From the NCBI GenBank assembly GCA_964017045.1, contig OZ024804.1, positions 19,950,537-20,014,536 of the forward strand: 64,000 nucleotides of DNA. Reading direction: 5' to 3'. This stretch comes from Omphiscola glabra. Taxonomy: Eukaryota > Mollusca > Gastropoda > Lymnaeidae. Shown piece after piece: positions 49,555 through 61,990 of the stretch. The position numbers were made by a program, and so were the translations under genes. Every line of letters starts with the position of its first letter. The stretch's first letter is position 1. The notes under the pieces were generated by a model. That model did not search any database. It was given only the letters and a program-made list of their open reading frames with translations, and had not been told where the DNA came from.

Positions 49555-51808
49555 TGCTATAGGAACATTCTTCAAGAAGGTAATAAACCGACTGGACATT
49601 GCTTGACTCCAGTTGCAATGTGTCACAAGCCACATTCGTTCTATCTAACAATATGTCGTGTGGGTTTATTGTGTTTTTGAGCGGCTGACCAAGGCTTGAG
49701 TACGTATTCGGGTTGAAGATGGGAGGACTAATTTTTGCATTATATGTAATCGTACCATTTCTCTCTGATGTGTTTGTTGTGCTATAGTCGAACATTTGAT
49801 GTTGATTATCGCCACCACATGTGTCTATGGTCGATTTCTTTTGATTTAATGGAACAGAGGCATGTTCAGAGCTATTTAAATAATCTCCCTTAAAATTACC
49901 CGCAACACAGGTGTCTTTTTTGAAACATATCGGAGAGCTCGTAAGATCAGATTGATTTCCATAAAAATGCGCCTCTTTCTCGTTGATGTCCATTATTACT
50001 GAACGACTTTCTGCCTCGTTTAAATACACATGGGCATCGTTATCACGATGTCGTGGCTGTGTATTAACATACGCATGTTCTGTATTCTGATTATAAATAG
50101 TGTAACCTACATTATCATTTTCTATTTCCATTGCGTTTGTAACAGACACATTCCCGTCATTACTAAGTTCACCAGTCGTGTTGGTGCGCTGGAGTTCCAT
50201 TGTGTCTTGGACTAATTCATGACCGCTGTTAACTACTCCATCTGATGTATAACTTTTACTAATCAACCTTCTTTTGCGTAATATAACAGTTGTAATGACA
50301 ACGGCTAAGCTACATCCCAATGTTCCGAACACTAAGCCGATAATTAAAGCTGTGTTTGTATCTGTTGGTTTACTTGACTCGCTGGAACTATTCTCTTGAT
50401 TGAGGGATGAGTCGTTTTTAACTTCGCGACACATTTCAAATTCATCAGTGGCATTTGGACGATTGATTTTCCGGCCTGGATCAGTATTAATGGATGTCTG
50501 TGAACAGTTTGTACTTATAGACTGACAATCAAATGTTGATGCTTGAGTTGTTGTTGTTGAACTTGCCGAGTTCATAAAACAAGATCCAGTCTTTATCGTT
50601 TCACCGATCAAGCTGGTGTATTTGAGTTCTGTGTATATTTCGACTCCATTAGTAAGACACTTAGAAGTCCAAGGAAGAAGGCCAGGGCTTAGGCTAATAT
50701 TGACACAGTTTTCGTGAGATTGGTTACGTCGACAAGTGATTTCCCATGTCCTGTTAGTTTTAATGGGTAGAATGGAACACGTTTTGATATCCATCGACCT
50801 GTTTTCAAATGTGTAAGTTATATACTTAACAGTCGCGTCTGTCCCATATCCATGAGTGTGTGCTACAGCCGTGCAGTGGTCAGTCTTAGGCATACACAGG
50901 CAATGCAAAAAGCTGAAATACATGTAATATTTGTTTTTTATTGGGTTTTTATATATTATTTTATATTTATTCTTTTTTGCTTTAATGGCACACATTTCAT
51001 TTCGCGAATTAATGGAATAAAGGAAACAATTGAGATGGAATTAATGATTTTAGAATCTTAATTATTAAAATGTATACATGTATTAATTTAGGATGCTAAT
51101 ATAATGTATGATGTGATCGAAATCTTTTGTGTTCTAAATAAATGCAAATGTGTCTTGGTTACGTTGTAAATATACAATCTGGGCATATAGATAAACATTT
51201 CGATGAAGATTTCAAGTTTTAACTAGTTAACTGAAAGATTATTTGCTAAGTGCACAAATCAGACGTGAAATATCACAAAACCACACTTCATTAATGTATT
51301 TCAATAAAGATCATTTGATTTTTTAAATGACGGAGTCATCATTTCAATTTAATAAATAAGTTCCCTACTTTAAGCACATGTTTGTTGAAAATGATTGAAA
51401 CACTGTTGATATCTGTACGGATTTTGTCACCGCTATGTTTTTAATATTAAATATATTTCTTATGAAATTGAATAAATCTAAATTAAAATAATGACGCGTA
51501 TAAGACACCACATTTTGATAAATAGTTCAGTATATCTCTTTTTTGTGTGTGACACGTCCCTGATAATACTTTACATTTTTAAGCCACATGCCGATGAGGT
51601 ATAAATATGCATGTATTGTCTGCGCTTATTGTGTATTTGAATGTCTTAGATTTTGATTTATAATATACACTCACTCTTTATATAGTTGCCAGCGAAATGT
51701 GATTTGAACGATTCTATTATCAAAACTAAACACTTTATGGTTGTTCCTTTGATTTGCAAACCAAATGAGGTCACTGACGTTGAGATATTCGCCCAGAACA
51801 CCAAGCAT
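49550..51808 (-). CDS. Two-exon type I receptor with four YxN sites in its tail
   Basis: Exon 2 is 49550-50912, entered at ATGTATTTCAG|C in phase 2 and starting FLHCLCMPKTDHC. The ORF that appears to continue upstream to 50995 is intron. Exon 1 is 51675-51808, with donor AAAGA|GTGAGT in phase 2. It ends VFSFDNRIVQITFRWQLYK, resembling the end of the 17-kb first exon. Together they give 1497 bases, or 498 residues. The N-terminus (MLGVLGEYL) is a poor signal peptide, so a further upstream exon or another start is possible. The ectodomain has about ten cysteines and a Ser/Thr stalk. The helix is at about residues 232-256 (ALIIGLVFGTLGCSLAVVIT), followed by LRKRR. The tail of about 240 residues has YVN, YLN, YGN and YLN (Y326, Y341, Y362, Y389), the Grb2-SH2 consensus, plus YSSL and YYLL. 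The stop codon overlaps AATAAA. Confidence 0.8.
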
Positions 51809-52019
51809 CTCATCTCAGTTCAAACCTATTAATTAACAAAGTAAAGAAGCCAGTGACTATCCTTTGGTTTCAGTGTATGTTACTAGATGAGCCATTACCG
51901 TTAAGAACCATTTCCCCCTTTCCTCTACCTAATATGTGTATAGCGTTCAATCTGAAACCTTCCCCTAACCGACTTGATACTACCCTGCACTTCAAACTCC
52001 GTTACTTAACACACAACTC
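51809..52019. other. Immediate upstream flank of the 50-kb receptor
   Basis: It should hold the promoter, but no TATA box is clear. An in-frame stop lies just above the chosen ATG. An overlapping ATG five bases upstream opens another frame that does not join exon 2. Confidence 0.4.
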
Positions 52020-52350
52020 ATACATAAAATATCACACCTCACGTAAGCATACTTTACGTAACCGCACCTCACATAACCACACCTCAACCTTACCCCACCT
52101 CACGTTACCACATCTCACGTAACCACACCTCACCTCACCACACCTCACGTAACCACACCTGGCCTTGCCCTAACTCACGTAACCACACCTCACCTTACCC
52201 CATCTCCCGTAACCACATCTCACCTTACCCCATCTCCTGTAACCACACCCCACCTTAACCCACCCCACGTAACCACTCATTACGTAGCCACAACTGACGT
52301 AACCACACCTCACGTAGCCACACCTGACGTAGCAACACCACAAGTAACCA
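52020..52350. repeat. GTAACCACACCTCAC minisatellite
   Basis: About 15 diverged copies of a 15-16-base unit (GTAACCACACCTCACC and CACGTAACCACAC), partly arranged as 32-base dimers with CTTACCCCATCTC. The plus strand is strongly C-rich and G-poor through the array. Confidence 0.9.
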
Positions 52351-54383
52351 CAGTTAACAACCAAAATTATATTTCTCCTGAATTCACAGACATACACCGA
52401 TCTTTTTAAAAAACAATACATATGTTGTATGTATTTAACCTCAGTGCCTTCTTTTTTTTTGACCTCCCCCGCCCAACCAGCCATTTAAAAAAAAGTTACA
52501 CTTTACTAATAAACGGAACAAATGAAAATGCTTATGATCTTATGTACATCAAGTAATTAATCTTTCACCATTATAATTGATTTTAAAAACATTTTTAAAC
52601 CGACTAATTGTGAGTCAAACTGCCGTGACATATACAAAAACTGACAATTTATTTTTTGTACCAGATACATTATATTTTATTTAATTAAGTATGTGTGAAC
52701 TTTCCATTAATTATTTATGTTTACAAGATTATTATTAAAGTAAAAATTAAATGTATAATAATTTTAAATAATGTTTTAACACAAATAGTAAGGTTGCATG
52801 CACATTTAAACGCAACATTTCTTAACTGTAATCGTGGCTAATTTTATTTAGTTCCCGTTGACAGGATGATTTTTGTCATCACACCTATCAGCTTTAAGAA
52901 GATACAATTTATTCAATAGTATCAATAAAAAAACAACAACACATAATAACAAATATATAATTGCAACAATTCATAGATTACCTTTGAGTTATTACTTCTG
53001 CCTTGACCTCGCAAGAGGAAGAAACGAAATGTGTATACCTTTCATAGTAAATATAGGCTAAATTTAACTAAAGAGATCATACGCCAACAATATCCTATAC
53101 ACATCCAACGTGTTAGTTATAGCCACTTTTGGCTTAGGCGTTACATGTAAAGACGAGATAAGGGAATCAGAGGTTCTCAAAAGTGTCTGTCAGGTCATGC
53201 TGCTTAAAGGTATATTAATACTTGACTTTTTAAAAAAAATTATTATTAATTAAAAAAAAAAAATTTTCCTGTACTAATTAAATAAAATAATGTATTTTAA
53301 GTTTAACTTCCGTGAGTACGCAGGGGATGACAACAATTTTTTGAGGATTTTAATAGTGAAGTTCAAGGCCAAAGTATTGTGTGTACAATAAAACGTATGT
53401 TTTGGGGAACTTGGAGGTTCATTGTATAACTTCCTTTGTTAAAGGACAAAAAATTATCAAAGTACTTTTTTAATATATATTTACTTGTAAATTCATATGT
53501 CATTTATTGAGTTTTGGTTGTTATTAACCGGTCGACACATATCTGATTTGGTAACTTTACGATATGAAAGAAGTAACATTAAAACAATAATTGCATAAAC
53601 CAATTGTCTTTGTTGTGTAGAAGTTGTTTTATTGTATAAGGGAAATCGATAAAATGAACAAAAACTTCTGTATCAATAAAATAGGTATTTTATCAAAATA
53701 AAAGTTTTAAAGGCATTTCAACATTCATGACATTTAGTTTAAAAATTAATTGTATGTTGATGTTATAAACACAAATAAAACAGAACTTTGCGAACAACAA
53801 AATTCACTGTGATTTAGTTATTAACAACAATTTTCAACTTTATAAGCTTAAAATACACATTCTATTTTGAAGTTGTGTTATTAATTTCCTACTATATATA
53901 TTCGAATGGTATTTTCAATAGATGCAATAACTAGACATCAAAAATACATAAACATATTTAATCACAGAAAGACAGACACACACATAAATATTACTCAAAA
54001 ATGTAGATTGGCACACACACACAATTTGATCATCACTTCAAGGCACATACAAACCAGCTTATGCTCTGAGTCTGACCAAGTCCAACATTGATTTCCTTCA
54101 ACTAGTGAGGAAAGTCATCAAGGATTACAAATAGAAAAGTTAGTCGTGGAGTAGTATAGAAGCATATAAACACGTTTTGTAATATGTTTGATGTATCGTA
54201 ATCTGTTTTCTTGAATTTTTTTTTTTCTAATTCATTTTTAAATTACATATTGTTTTATGAAAGTCTAATTATTTTATTTTTTTGAATTTCCAACTTAGCA
54301 ACTATTGTTTTCTCCGGTGTTAAGACGTCACATATGTCCTTTGATTTGCAACCCACTGGTTTTAGGTTAGGAAAATACTAAGA
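52351..54383. other. AT-rich intergenic stretch
   Basis: No exon, RNA gene or named repeat recognised. Short ORFs at 52873-53061 and 53906-54091 carry no features. Confidence 0.5.
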
Positions 54384-56440
54384 CTACGCTTTTATTCCAT
54401 CGTCAACATGTGAACTGACATTTGTATCATCTCTAGATGAGTTATGACGACCTGTGCTATTAGTATCTGACGTAACTGAAAGGTTGTCACTTCCAGGCAT
54501 ATGTCCGGGTCTTCTATTGGACTTCGGGAGACCGGCCTCTTCTATTACTTTGATGTAATCCATCCCATTGACCACAGTCGATACGGTTACGTAATCATTG
54601 TGCACCGGCAGAACGACAGGCGGCACTGGAACACGTGGCTTGCGTGACTGTACCCTGGTCAAGTACTTGACGCTTCCGTTTTCATTGATGGTCACATAGT
54701 CAGGGTTGAATCGACGACTTAAAGCAGGTCTGTAACTGCCGTGGGCAGGTTTTAATGTATCATGTTCATTGTGCGTCACTCTATGAGCGCCTCTAGGCCC
54801 CGATGTGTCAAGCCTTACGTGGTGATCTTCATCTGAGAGTTTAAAGCCGTCCTCTTTCAGGCGTATATATTCGTCGCTGAAAGCTCTTTCTCTCACAGTG
54901 ATGTATTCACTGTTAACTGGACGTAGTATCGGTGTTTCCAGACGCATTCGGCTTCTATTATCGTTTTGACGAAAACTGTCCACATTACTATCATTAACAA
55001 CTATATACCCAGATGTTTGAGTGGCGGTACGAGGCGAGTTCAGTCCATTTACAGGAACAGTTCTGAAAGCGTACTCATTGGGGACCACAGTATAGATACT
55101 GTATCGCGTATCATGGGGTATGACGGCATAGTCGCTTTCAAATGAGAACCGCTCATCCAGCACTACGCTAGGGATAGTGCTGTATCCGTCATCACTGGAG
55201 CCGTGGGATATTCTTGAAGAGCCGCTGTCCCTGACGCTGCTGTAGACGCCCGAGCGTCTTATCCCAGTCGAATACAAAGGATTGACTCTGATGTTCTCAT
55301 GGGAATATTTGCGAAATGCGCCGTTTCCAACCCACGCTCTGGATTGCGTAAATTTCGGAGCATCGGGGATGTCACCCGATGAATTGCTCCTTTTTCCGTA
55401 AGTTTTAACGGACGAGTAATCGCTATGTAATTTACCAGGCATGAAGTAATCGTGTCTGCTTCTGTTGTTATTGTTGATCGAGCTCAGATTCGAATACAGC
55501 CGATTGTTATGGAAGTTTAAATCGTTGTTCCTTTCGTCCGGAGAAATTTTTTTAAAACTCTTAGCGTACGCCCCAACATCACATCTGGAGTCCATGCTTT
55601 TACTCGAGGGGGTTTTGACTCTTCGACGACGTTGCAGTAATAAGATGACGCCTATGACAATAGCGAGTAATGCTACAGAGAGTGTAGTGCCGACGATGAT
55701 AGACGTTGTATTTTCATTGCTGGAGGATGACGAGATCGTATTGATAATATGTGTTGTTGAAGACATTTGAAATGTGTCGAAGTAATGCCGTGTCAGGCCA
55801 TGAGTCATTTGAATATATCTGAACACAAGTTTTTAATGGATTTTGTTTAAAACATTTTTGCTGGCTAAGAGGAATTGACGTCAGTCAGTGTTCTCCATCT
55901 AGGCTTTACAGTTGATTCATTGTATATACATTTTGTTAACCTAAATGAACAATATTTTTTTCTTTAAATGAAAATGCCATCAAAGCTCGATACTCTTTTG
56001 TGTGGTTGCTTTTATCAATCGTTGAAGAAAATAATTAATCTGTAAATAAATCAAAAGCATTTTTTTTTTATTTTCAAATATCGCACTAGACGCATATCAT
56101 TACAGTACCTGACAGAACTTAGAGGACATGTGCTGATTTGTATTGTATTTTAAAATTGTAATGTCTCACGGTTATTTTATATCAACTCAATAACATTAAT
56201 ATAATACCTAAAACGAAATAGTTACTCAAACATGATACTGAGCTCAATTTAAATTGATTTTAAAAGTAGCATAATTTGTTTTTGTTTTTTTTTACAATAT
56301 TAATAAAATATCTTATACATTAAAAAGAAATAATAATAACTTACCGTATAAAACGTTTTCAATCTCTAGGGCAGTCAACACACACATCCACTATGGACAT
56401 TTTAGGCAGTCACGCACAAATCATCGTGACGAACGTTGGA
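54384..56440 (-). CDS. Transmembrane adaptor-like protein with paired-tyrosine modules
   Basis: Coding exon is 54384-55818, entered at GTGTTCAG|A. The coding start is ATG 55808 (474 residues) or possibly ATG 55766 (460 residues). A 5' non-coding exon is likely at about 56345-56440, ending at a TACG|GTAAGT donor; it has a stop in the joining frame. A Ser-rich ectodomain of about 36 residues precedes a helix at about 37-58 (SIIVGTTLSVALLAIVIGVI), then QRRRR. The tail of about 415 residues has twelve YxxI/V/L sites (YSNL, YSSV twice, YSTI, YAVI, YTVV, YIVV, YITV, YIRL, YVTI, YVTV, YIKV). Three pairs are separated by exactly eight residues. It has neither an enzyme domain nor a long ectodomain. 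The role as an SH2-docking adaptor is inferred. AATAAA lies inside the last codons. Confidence 0.8.
54391..54396 (-). promoter_or_regulatory. AATAAA inside the last codons
   Basis: The minus strand reads GGAATAAAAGCGTAG; the hexamer ends four bases before the stop codon. It is one of three family genes with a poly(A) hexamer at the stop. Confidence 0.5.
54546..54593 (-). other. Tail module YVTV-x8-YIKV
   Basis: Two YxxV sites separated by STVVNGMD. The spacing equals that of an immunoreceptor ITAM (6-8), but both +3 residues are Val instead of Leu/Ile. Confidence 0.7.
54858..54905 (-). other. Tail module YITV-x8-YIRL
   Basis: Two sites separated by RERAFSDE. The second is a perfect YxxL; the first has Val at +3. 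This is the closest of the three to a classical ITAM. Confidence 0.75.
55083..55130 (-). other. Tail module YAVI-x8-YTVV
   Basis: Two sites separated by PHDTRYSI. The first is a perfect YxxI; the second has Val at +3. A further YAF follows three residues later. Confidence 0.7.
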
Positions 56441-57889
56441 CTTAGCGGGAAGTTAATTCAACTAATTATGCAAACAATTTCAAGGAAAATGAAATAATGA
56501 TGCGTCACGTCACTAGATATGATCACTTTTTTAATATTTGATTTGCCACAAATTAAAATCTTGACAAATGCGGCGTTAATAATGACAAATTAACGACATC
56601 TAATTCGGTTACGAAAATATCATATATTTTTCATAATTAATCATTGTGATGTGTCATGAAAAGATTTAATGTTTCATTATAACAATCTCCTTCATACTGA
56701 AATCATTGTCAAAATTTTAAAGTATTTCTTATGCATTATTGTTATTTTATGCATTTTAATCTGTTTTAATTGAATTGTAAACCATTGATTTCTAACAGCC
56801 TGGTGATCTCAAACGTTGTTGGCTGTATTTGATTTCACTTTACCGATCATGTGATCGAAGCTCTAAACAAAAACTGAGATTAGCCACATTTTTATTTCAT
56901 TTGCAGAACAAAACAAAAAAACTAATTTGTATGCATACACTTAATGTTTTATAACTCACCCAAACTGTAAGTGGTATGATGCGACATGTTTAAAGATGTA
57001 TGATGCGACATGTTGAAAGATGTATGATGATTCGTGATGAAAGTTGTAAAATGCCACATAAAGAAAAGATTATGATGCCAATTATAGTACGGACTGTAAA
57101 GATGTGCATGCATCAACCATAAAAACAATTTAATCCCATTCGTTTTAACATATTTATAAATGTATCTTTGAATCCAATAGCGCTTTTAAATTGCCAAAAC
57201 TAAGACCTGTAAATAAAAGGGTTCCAGTGAGATTTTGATATTAAAACAGTAAACTTTTTTTTTTGTTTTTTGTTTTTTAAGTTCATGGAGGTCTTCATTT
57301 GGTTTTCTGACCCATGCTCATTCCATTTATTTTACGTTTACGATTTGGTTTCAATTGGTCTGTGGAAAATAATAAAGCAAAATATTGCAACTATCAGACT
57401 GGTGAAACAATTCGATCTCTCTTTGCTGTTTGAATTATTGAGATCATTATTCTTCTTAACCGACCCTTACAAAGACATCATTACATTATTTTTTATTTGA
57501 AGATAATATTGATTAAAAATAAACACAACTTTTCTGTTATCTTCTGAATCAGCTCAACTCTCACACCCAAAGTCATCGCAGCTGCTAGTGTTCCGCCGAT
57601 AATGTAGGTGCCCTCATTAACACCTTGCCCGCTCTAACCTAGAATCCCCGCAAACATTTCATTCAGAATCTCTTCATATTTTATACGCAATTATTTCATT
57701 TAAAAGATAACACTATTTTGCTCCCACTACCCATTGGCGAATTAATCAGGCCATATTGCAGTAACAAACTTGCTGATCTTCAGTTTTGATACAATTCAAT
57801 ATTTATCTCCATTACAAAATATGTTGTTACGGTGTAAGAATCCTACACCTACTTTGCCATTTACATCTCAAATCATGATTATCATCATC

Positions 57890-58100
57890 AGTGGCGCTAC
57901 ATCCCCTGTTGTGCTCTGGCATGCTCCACCACATCCTTCCATTCGTAACGATCTGTGGCTTTCTGCCTCCATGTGCGAAACTCCAACTGGGGTAAATTCT
58001 TCCCTACAACGTCGATCCATCTCAGTGTTTGGGTGACCGGTGAGTCGTCTGCCCCTAGGCTTCTGACTGTAGATCACTTTTGCTGCTCTACACCTCAAAC
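57890..58100 (-). mobile_element. LINE 3' end fragment
   Basis: The minus strand reads TLRWIDVVGKNLPQLEFRTW, then RQKATDRYEWKDVVEHARA, then a stop, then CGCCACTGATGATGATGAT. Both the polymerase C-terminus and the (TGA)n-like 3' tail of a LINE are present. Upstream, the frame shifts. It is a 5'-truncated insertion. Confidence 0.8.
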
Positions 58101-59200
58101 CCCAAAGGAATTTTCTGTCCCCGACATATTAAAAAAAAAAAAAGAGTACAATATAAATTATCATTTTAACGTTAATTGTGTATGCCATTCTTGCTATTTG
58201 TTAATACTTAATTTTTTATTGTTCATAAATTTGTATTTACTTTCAAATGACATCAATTATACTAAAGTTACGGAAGTTGATTACCTCGTTAGTTACTTAG
58301 ATATATGTTGCAGATTGGTTTATGCTTTATTTTGCTTACTATAAAGAAAATTCACAGATAATTTTAATCATTTGGAGTAAACAACATTATTAAATGCTAA
58401 AAAGATTACTAAGCGGCAGAATACATTTACGCAAAGATGTAGAGAAACATATTTTAAATGTATTATAACTCTCACAATGGATGATAGCTCTATTATTTCT
58501 CCAGTCGTGTTAACATGTAGAAAAGTATTTACCAATCTGATTAAATAATGCCATTTATTTTTTAAGCCTGTCATTTAAAAAAATAAATAATTTAAATTGT
58601 ATAATTTATTAAATTAACTAAAATTCACGAGATCTATAATAATCACGTGTATTACGATGGATTTCAGGTTATATTCAAGGGGATATTCCAAAAAAGGGAT
58701 TTAACTCATATTGTTTCATCAATACCGATATTTGAATTATGGTTCTTGGTGTCAATGGTTTTAACCATTTAAATAACTTTTTTTTGTTCAATTACTTGTT
58801 TTTAAACATCTATGGAACTTTTAATGTGATCTGCTAACAGTATGTGGCTCCTTCTTTCCTTTTGTTAACTATGGCAAAAAATATTATTTCTAACGTATGA
58901 AAATAAACAAGGCAGAATTAAGTTGTTCTTGAAAGCAGAGACTGAAGCAGTAATTTTTTATTTTTTTTATTTGACAAAAATAAATAATTGTATCCAGCTT
59001 GTCCTACTAAAAAAAATATAGCAGTTCTTGTGATTTATTTGGTCCTTCAATGTCTACAACAGGGTAACATTGATTCGGACTGATGAACAAAAATTTCCTT
59101 TTTTAATTTTAAAATGTCACATTAATTTTTGTTTCTGTTTTGCTTCAAGCATGTTTAATAAAGTTTAAACAAAACCCATTCAAAATTGACTTGGATTTAA

Positions 59201-59911
59201 CCCGTTGAACCCGCTATCCCGCTTTATCGGTCTGCGCCTTAAAAATCCACACCCCGCCAGACCGATATATCGGTCTCCCATACCTTACCATAGATCGACA
59301 GTCTGTATGTAAAATGTGTTGTAAATACTGAGTTCATAGTTTATCACGTGACTTGCGAAAGGTCACAGTAATGGCGGCGCCCATTTATGCATTGTTTATG
59401 TTATGTTTTAGTAATGTTTTTCGATGTATAGAGGTGACGAAAATGCAAAAAAAAAATTGTAAAGGACACAAGCTAGAGTAGTTTTATGATAATGTAAATA
59501 ATTCAGATAATTATTTTATTTTTTTGAAGAAAGGATTGAAATAAACAAAAATATAATGATAGTGACGATCGATTGACTTCAATTTCTCTAGTGCTATCGA
59601 TGTGTGCTGTGGGAATAAAATAAACAAGGCCTACCCCCTAGTTCTAGCCTTGGCTTTTATGAAAAATCAGGTTCATATAAATGACCTTTTACTATGCCAT
59701 TTTGCAACATTTCTAAGACAATTTCATTTCTGTAATACATTTTATAATACTAATGGACTACTAACAGACACAATTAGATTGAAATAAATACAATTTATTT
59801 TAATTTTATAATCATTTGATTTTGTTTGCTTGTGTGTCAGTGTGTGGACATTTTTTCCCAGGAGCCCAGGGGCATGGGTATTTTAGGCCCAGGAACCAAG
59901 GGTTCAAAGGG
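59201..59911. mobile_element. 711-bp piggyBac-like MITE
   Basis: Flanked by TTAA on both sides (59197-59200 and 59912-59915). The ends are inverted: CCCGTTGAACCC at the left and CCCTTTGAACCC (reverse-complemented) at the right. TTAA duplication with CCC(T/G)TTGAACC ends is the piggyBac signature. Near the left end an inner inverted word (AGACCGATATATCGGTCT) forms a palindrome. There is only a 61-codon ORF inside (59602-59787) with no transposase motif, so it is non-autonomous. Confidence 0.88.
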
Positions 59912-61629
59912 TTAACATGTATTTAAGTGATCAAAAATATAAAAAAGAAACTGAACAAGTTATAAATTTATGCTCACATTACTCGAAAAGATTTTAGAAA
60001 TGTATGGACGCTAATGATAGAGCTTAATGAAATGAAACTGAGTAAATAAATACATATTTAAGGCTACTGATGCTTCCTTTTCTACCACCTTTTCTGGTTA
60101 TCATTTAACTAGTCATCTCCTAAACGTTCCACATTTCTTTACGTTGGTTTCTCTCTTTGTTTCAATTATTATTTTTTTAAATCATACAAATTACGAAAAT
60201 TATTAACTACAATGTTTAGGAGATTTTGGATATGACTCTACTAATGTATTGTAAACATGGGTAAATGTGAAAATAAAACATCGATAAAAATCATTTCAAA
60301 TACATGTTTACATAATTTTTAAAAATTCATCTCAATGTGCCGCAATATTTATGGTGTGCTACCAGTAAATTTACGTATAAGTCCTTGCACAACACATCTC
60401 ATTCGTGACTTGGCCTAGATAACAATAAAAGACATTTTTTTAAAGTCTATTGATAAAATGCATTCACCTGTAAAATCTGTAAAGGGAAGTAAAATTCAGT
60501 ATCCCGTTTGGTGGGCTTTAGCCGGATATCTTTTAAATTTTAAAGCAGTTATTATTATTTTTCTTTTGGTACAGAAAGAGTGGTACAAGTTATTCACATT
60601 TACTTGTTCAATGTTTTCGAGATAACAAAATGTAATTTCACATTTAATAATAAAAATATATATTTTGTAGTGTATAATGTATTTACTAATCATCAGTGGG
60701 CTTGGTCAATGATAAAACCCATTTTATCGATTTTCTTAAGTCCCCCCCCCCCCCGTAACCTGTCTGTTATGTGTCGTATTGCTTCAACTTAAAAGCATAT
60801 TTTTTCCCCAAACTGCAACTTGAATATTAAACGTAAACTATCTTGAGCTTAAAATATGTTCTAGTATCCGTGGGCACTTAATAGTTTTTCTATATTAGCC
60901 TATGGGTATTGAATATAATTAAAAATCGAAAACTATTATGCATGATTCAATTTATGATTAGGATGTTAGTGAATGCTAAACAGTTTTAAATTTAGCTTGA
61001 TTTTAACCACTAACAGTTTCATTTCAACGAATTCGTCAGAAATACTTCATATCATAATGTTCGTTAATCCGTTAGAAAATAAAAAAAAATTAACCCAACC
61101 TTTTATGAAAGAAACCTGTAGCTCAACATGTAGTTAAATCAATTTAATCAGAACCTGTTTTATATATTTTAAATTGAATTAACATCGCTGACGCCATTAC
61201 ATTACATAGATGTTTGCATAAAAAATCAAGATGTTATAATCAGAATTATTTTCCATTTGTTATTAATCAGAAGCATCAAGACCAAAAGAACGCCGAGGAC
61301 TTTTAAAACTCCAATTTTTTTTTTATTATTTACCGATCTTGTCTTTCCTTTTACGCTTTCAAATATGTTGTATAAACTTATTTATCTTGAGCTTAGTCAG
61401 TCAAATAATATACTTTATTGAATCAAACTGTGCAATGTCCATTTGGAATATTTGATGATGCGCTCAATCCTAATAGTTACATTTTAAAAGGCATTTCTTA
61501 AATAATAGAAAACATAAGCATTAGTGTATTCATCAATTCTTTGTTTATTTTAAATCTAGGAATGCCTACAAATGTCAAAGCATTTCATCTGGGTGGCTGT
61601 GAAACGTGGATAAAAAACAACAAGCAACA

Positions 61630-61990
61630 TTTTTTTAAAAAATGTAGGTTTTTATAAACAGATGCTTTCGAAGGATCATTAAAATAAGATGGTCTGACAA
61701 AATGTGTAACACTATCCTCTGAACGAGAACATCAAGTGTTTCAGTGGAAACAAATATACAAAAGGTAAATGAAGATTGATATGACACCCATTAAGGAAAC
61801 TAAACACTAACACCACAAGACAGGCAAAGAAATTGAGTCTTAAGGTACCAGGAAAAGAGGAAGACCAAGAGCCACATAATAGAGGAAATTAAGGGCAGGG
61901 GTGAAGTGATTGAAAAAAGTCTGGCTAAACCAGTAAAGATAGACCAGAACAGGGGCGGATGGAAAAGTATTGCTGATTAACCATTTTCCA
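61630..61990 (+). mobile_element. LINE 3' end fragment
   Basis: The plus strand, across frames, gives CFRRIIKIRWSDKMCNTI, then QEKRKTKSHIIEEIKGRGEV, then AKPVKIDQNRGGWKSIAD. This is the post-reverse-transcriptase region of a LINE (a GKRKRGRP-like basic run, then DRxxW). Frameshifted and truncated. Confidence 0.7.

Noticed and set aside
50913..50995. N-terminal 28 residues of the long ORF at 49.5-51.0 kb
   Set aside because: A ...TTTCAG acceptor at 50913-50915 and the shared FLHCLC start show this part is intron.
54546..55130. Calling the three paired sites true ITAMs
   Set aside because: Four of six +3 residues are Val, not Leu/Ile, and the acidic residue expected upstream of the first tyrosine is not at its usual place. 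I call them ITAM-like only.
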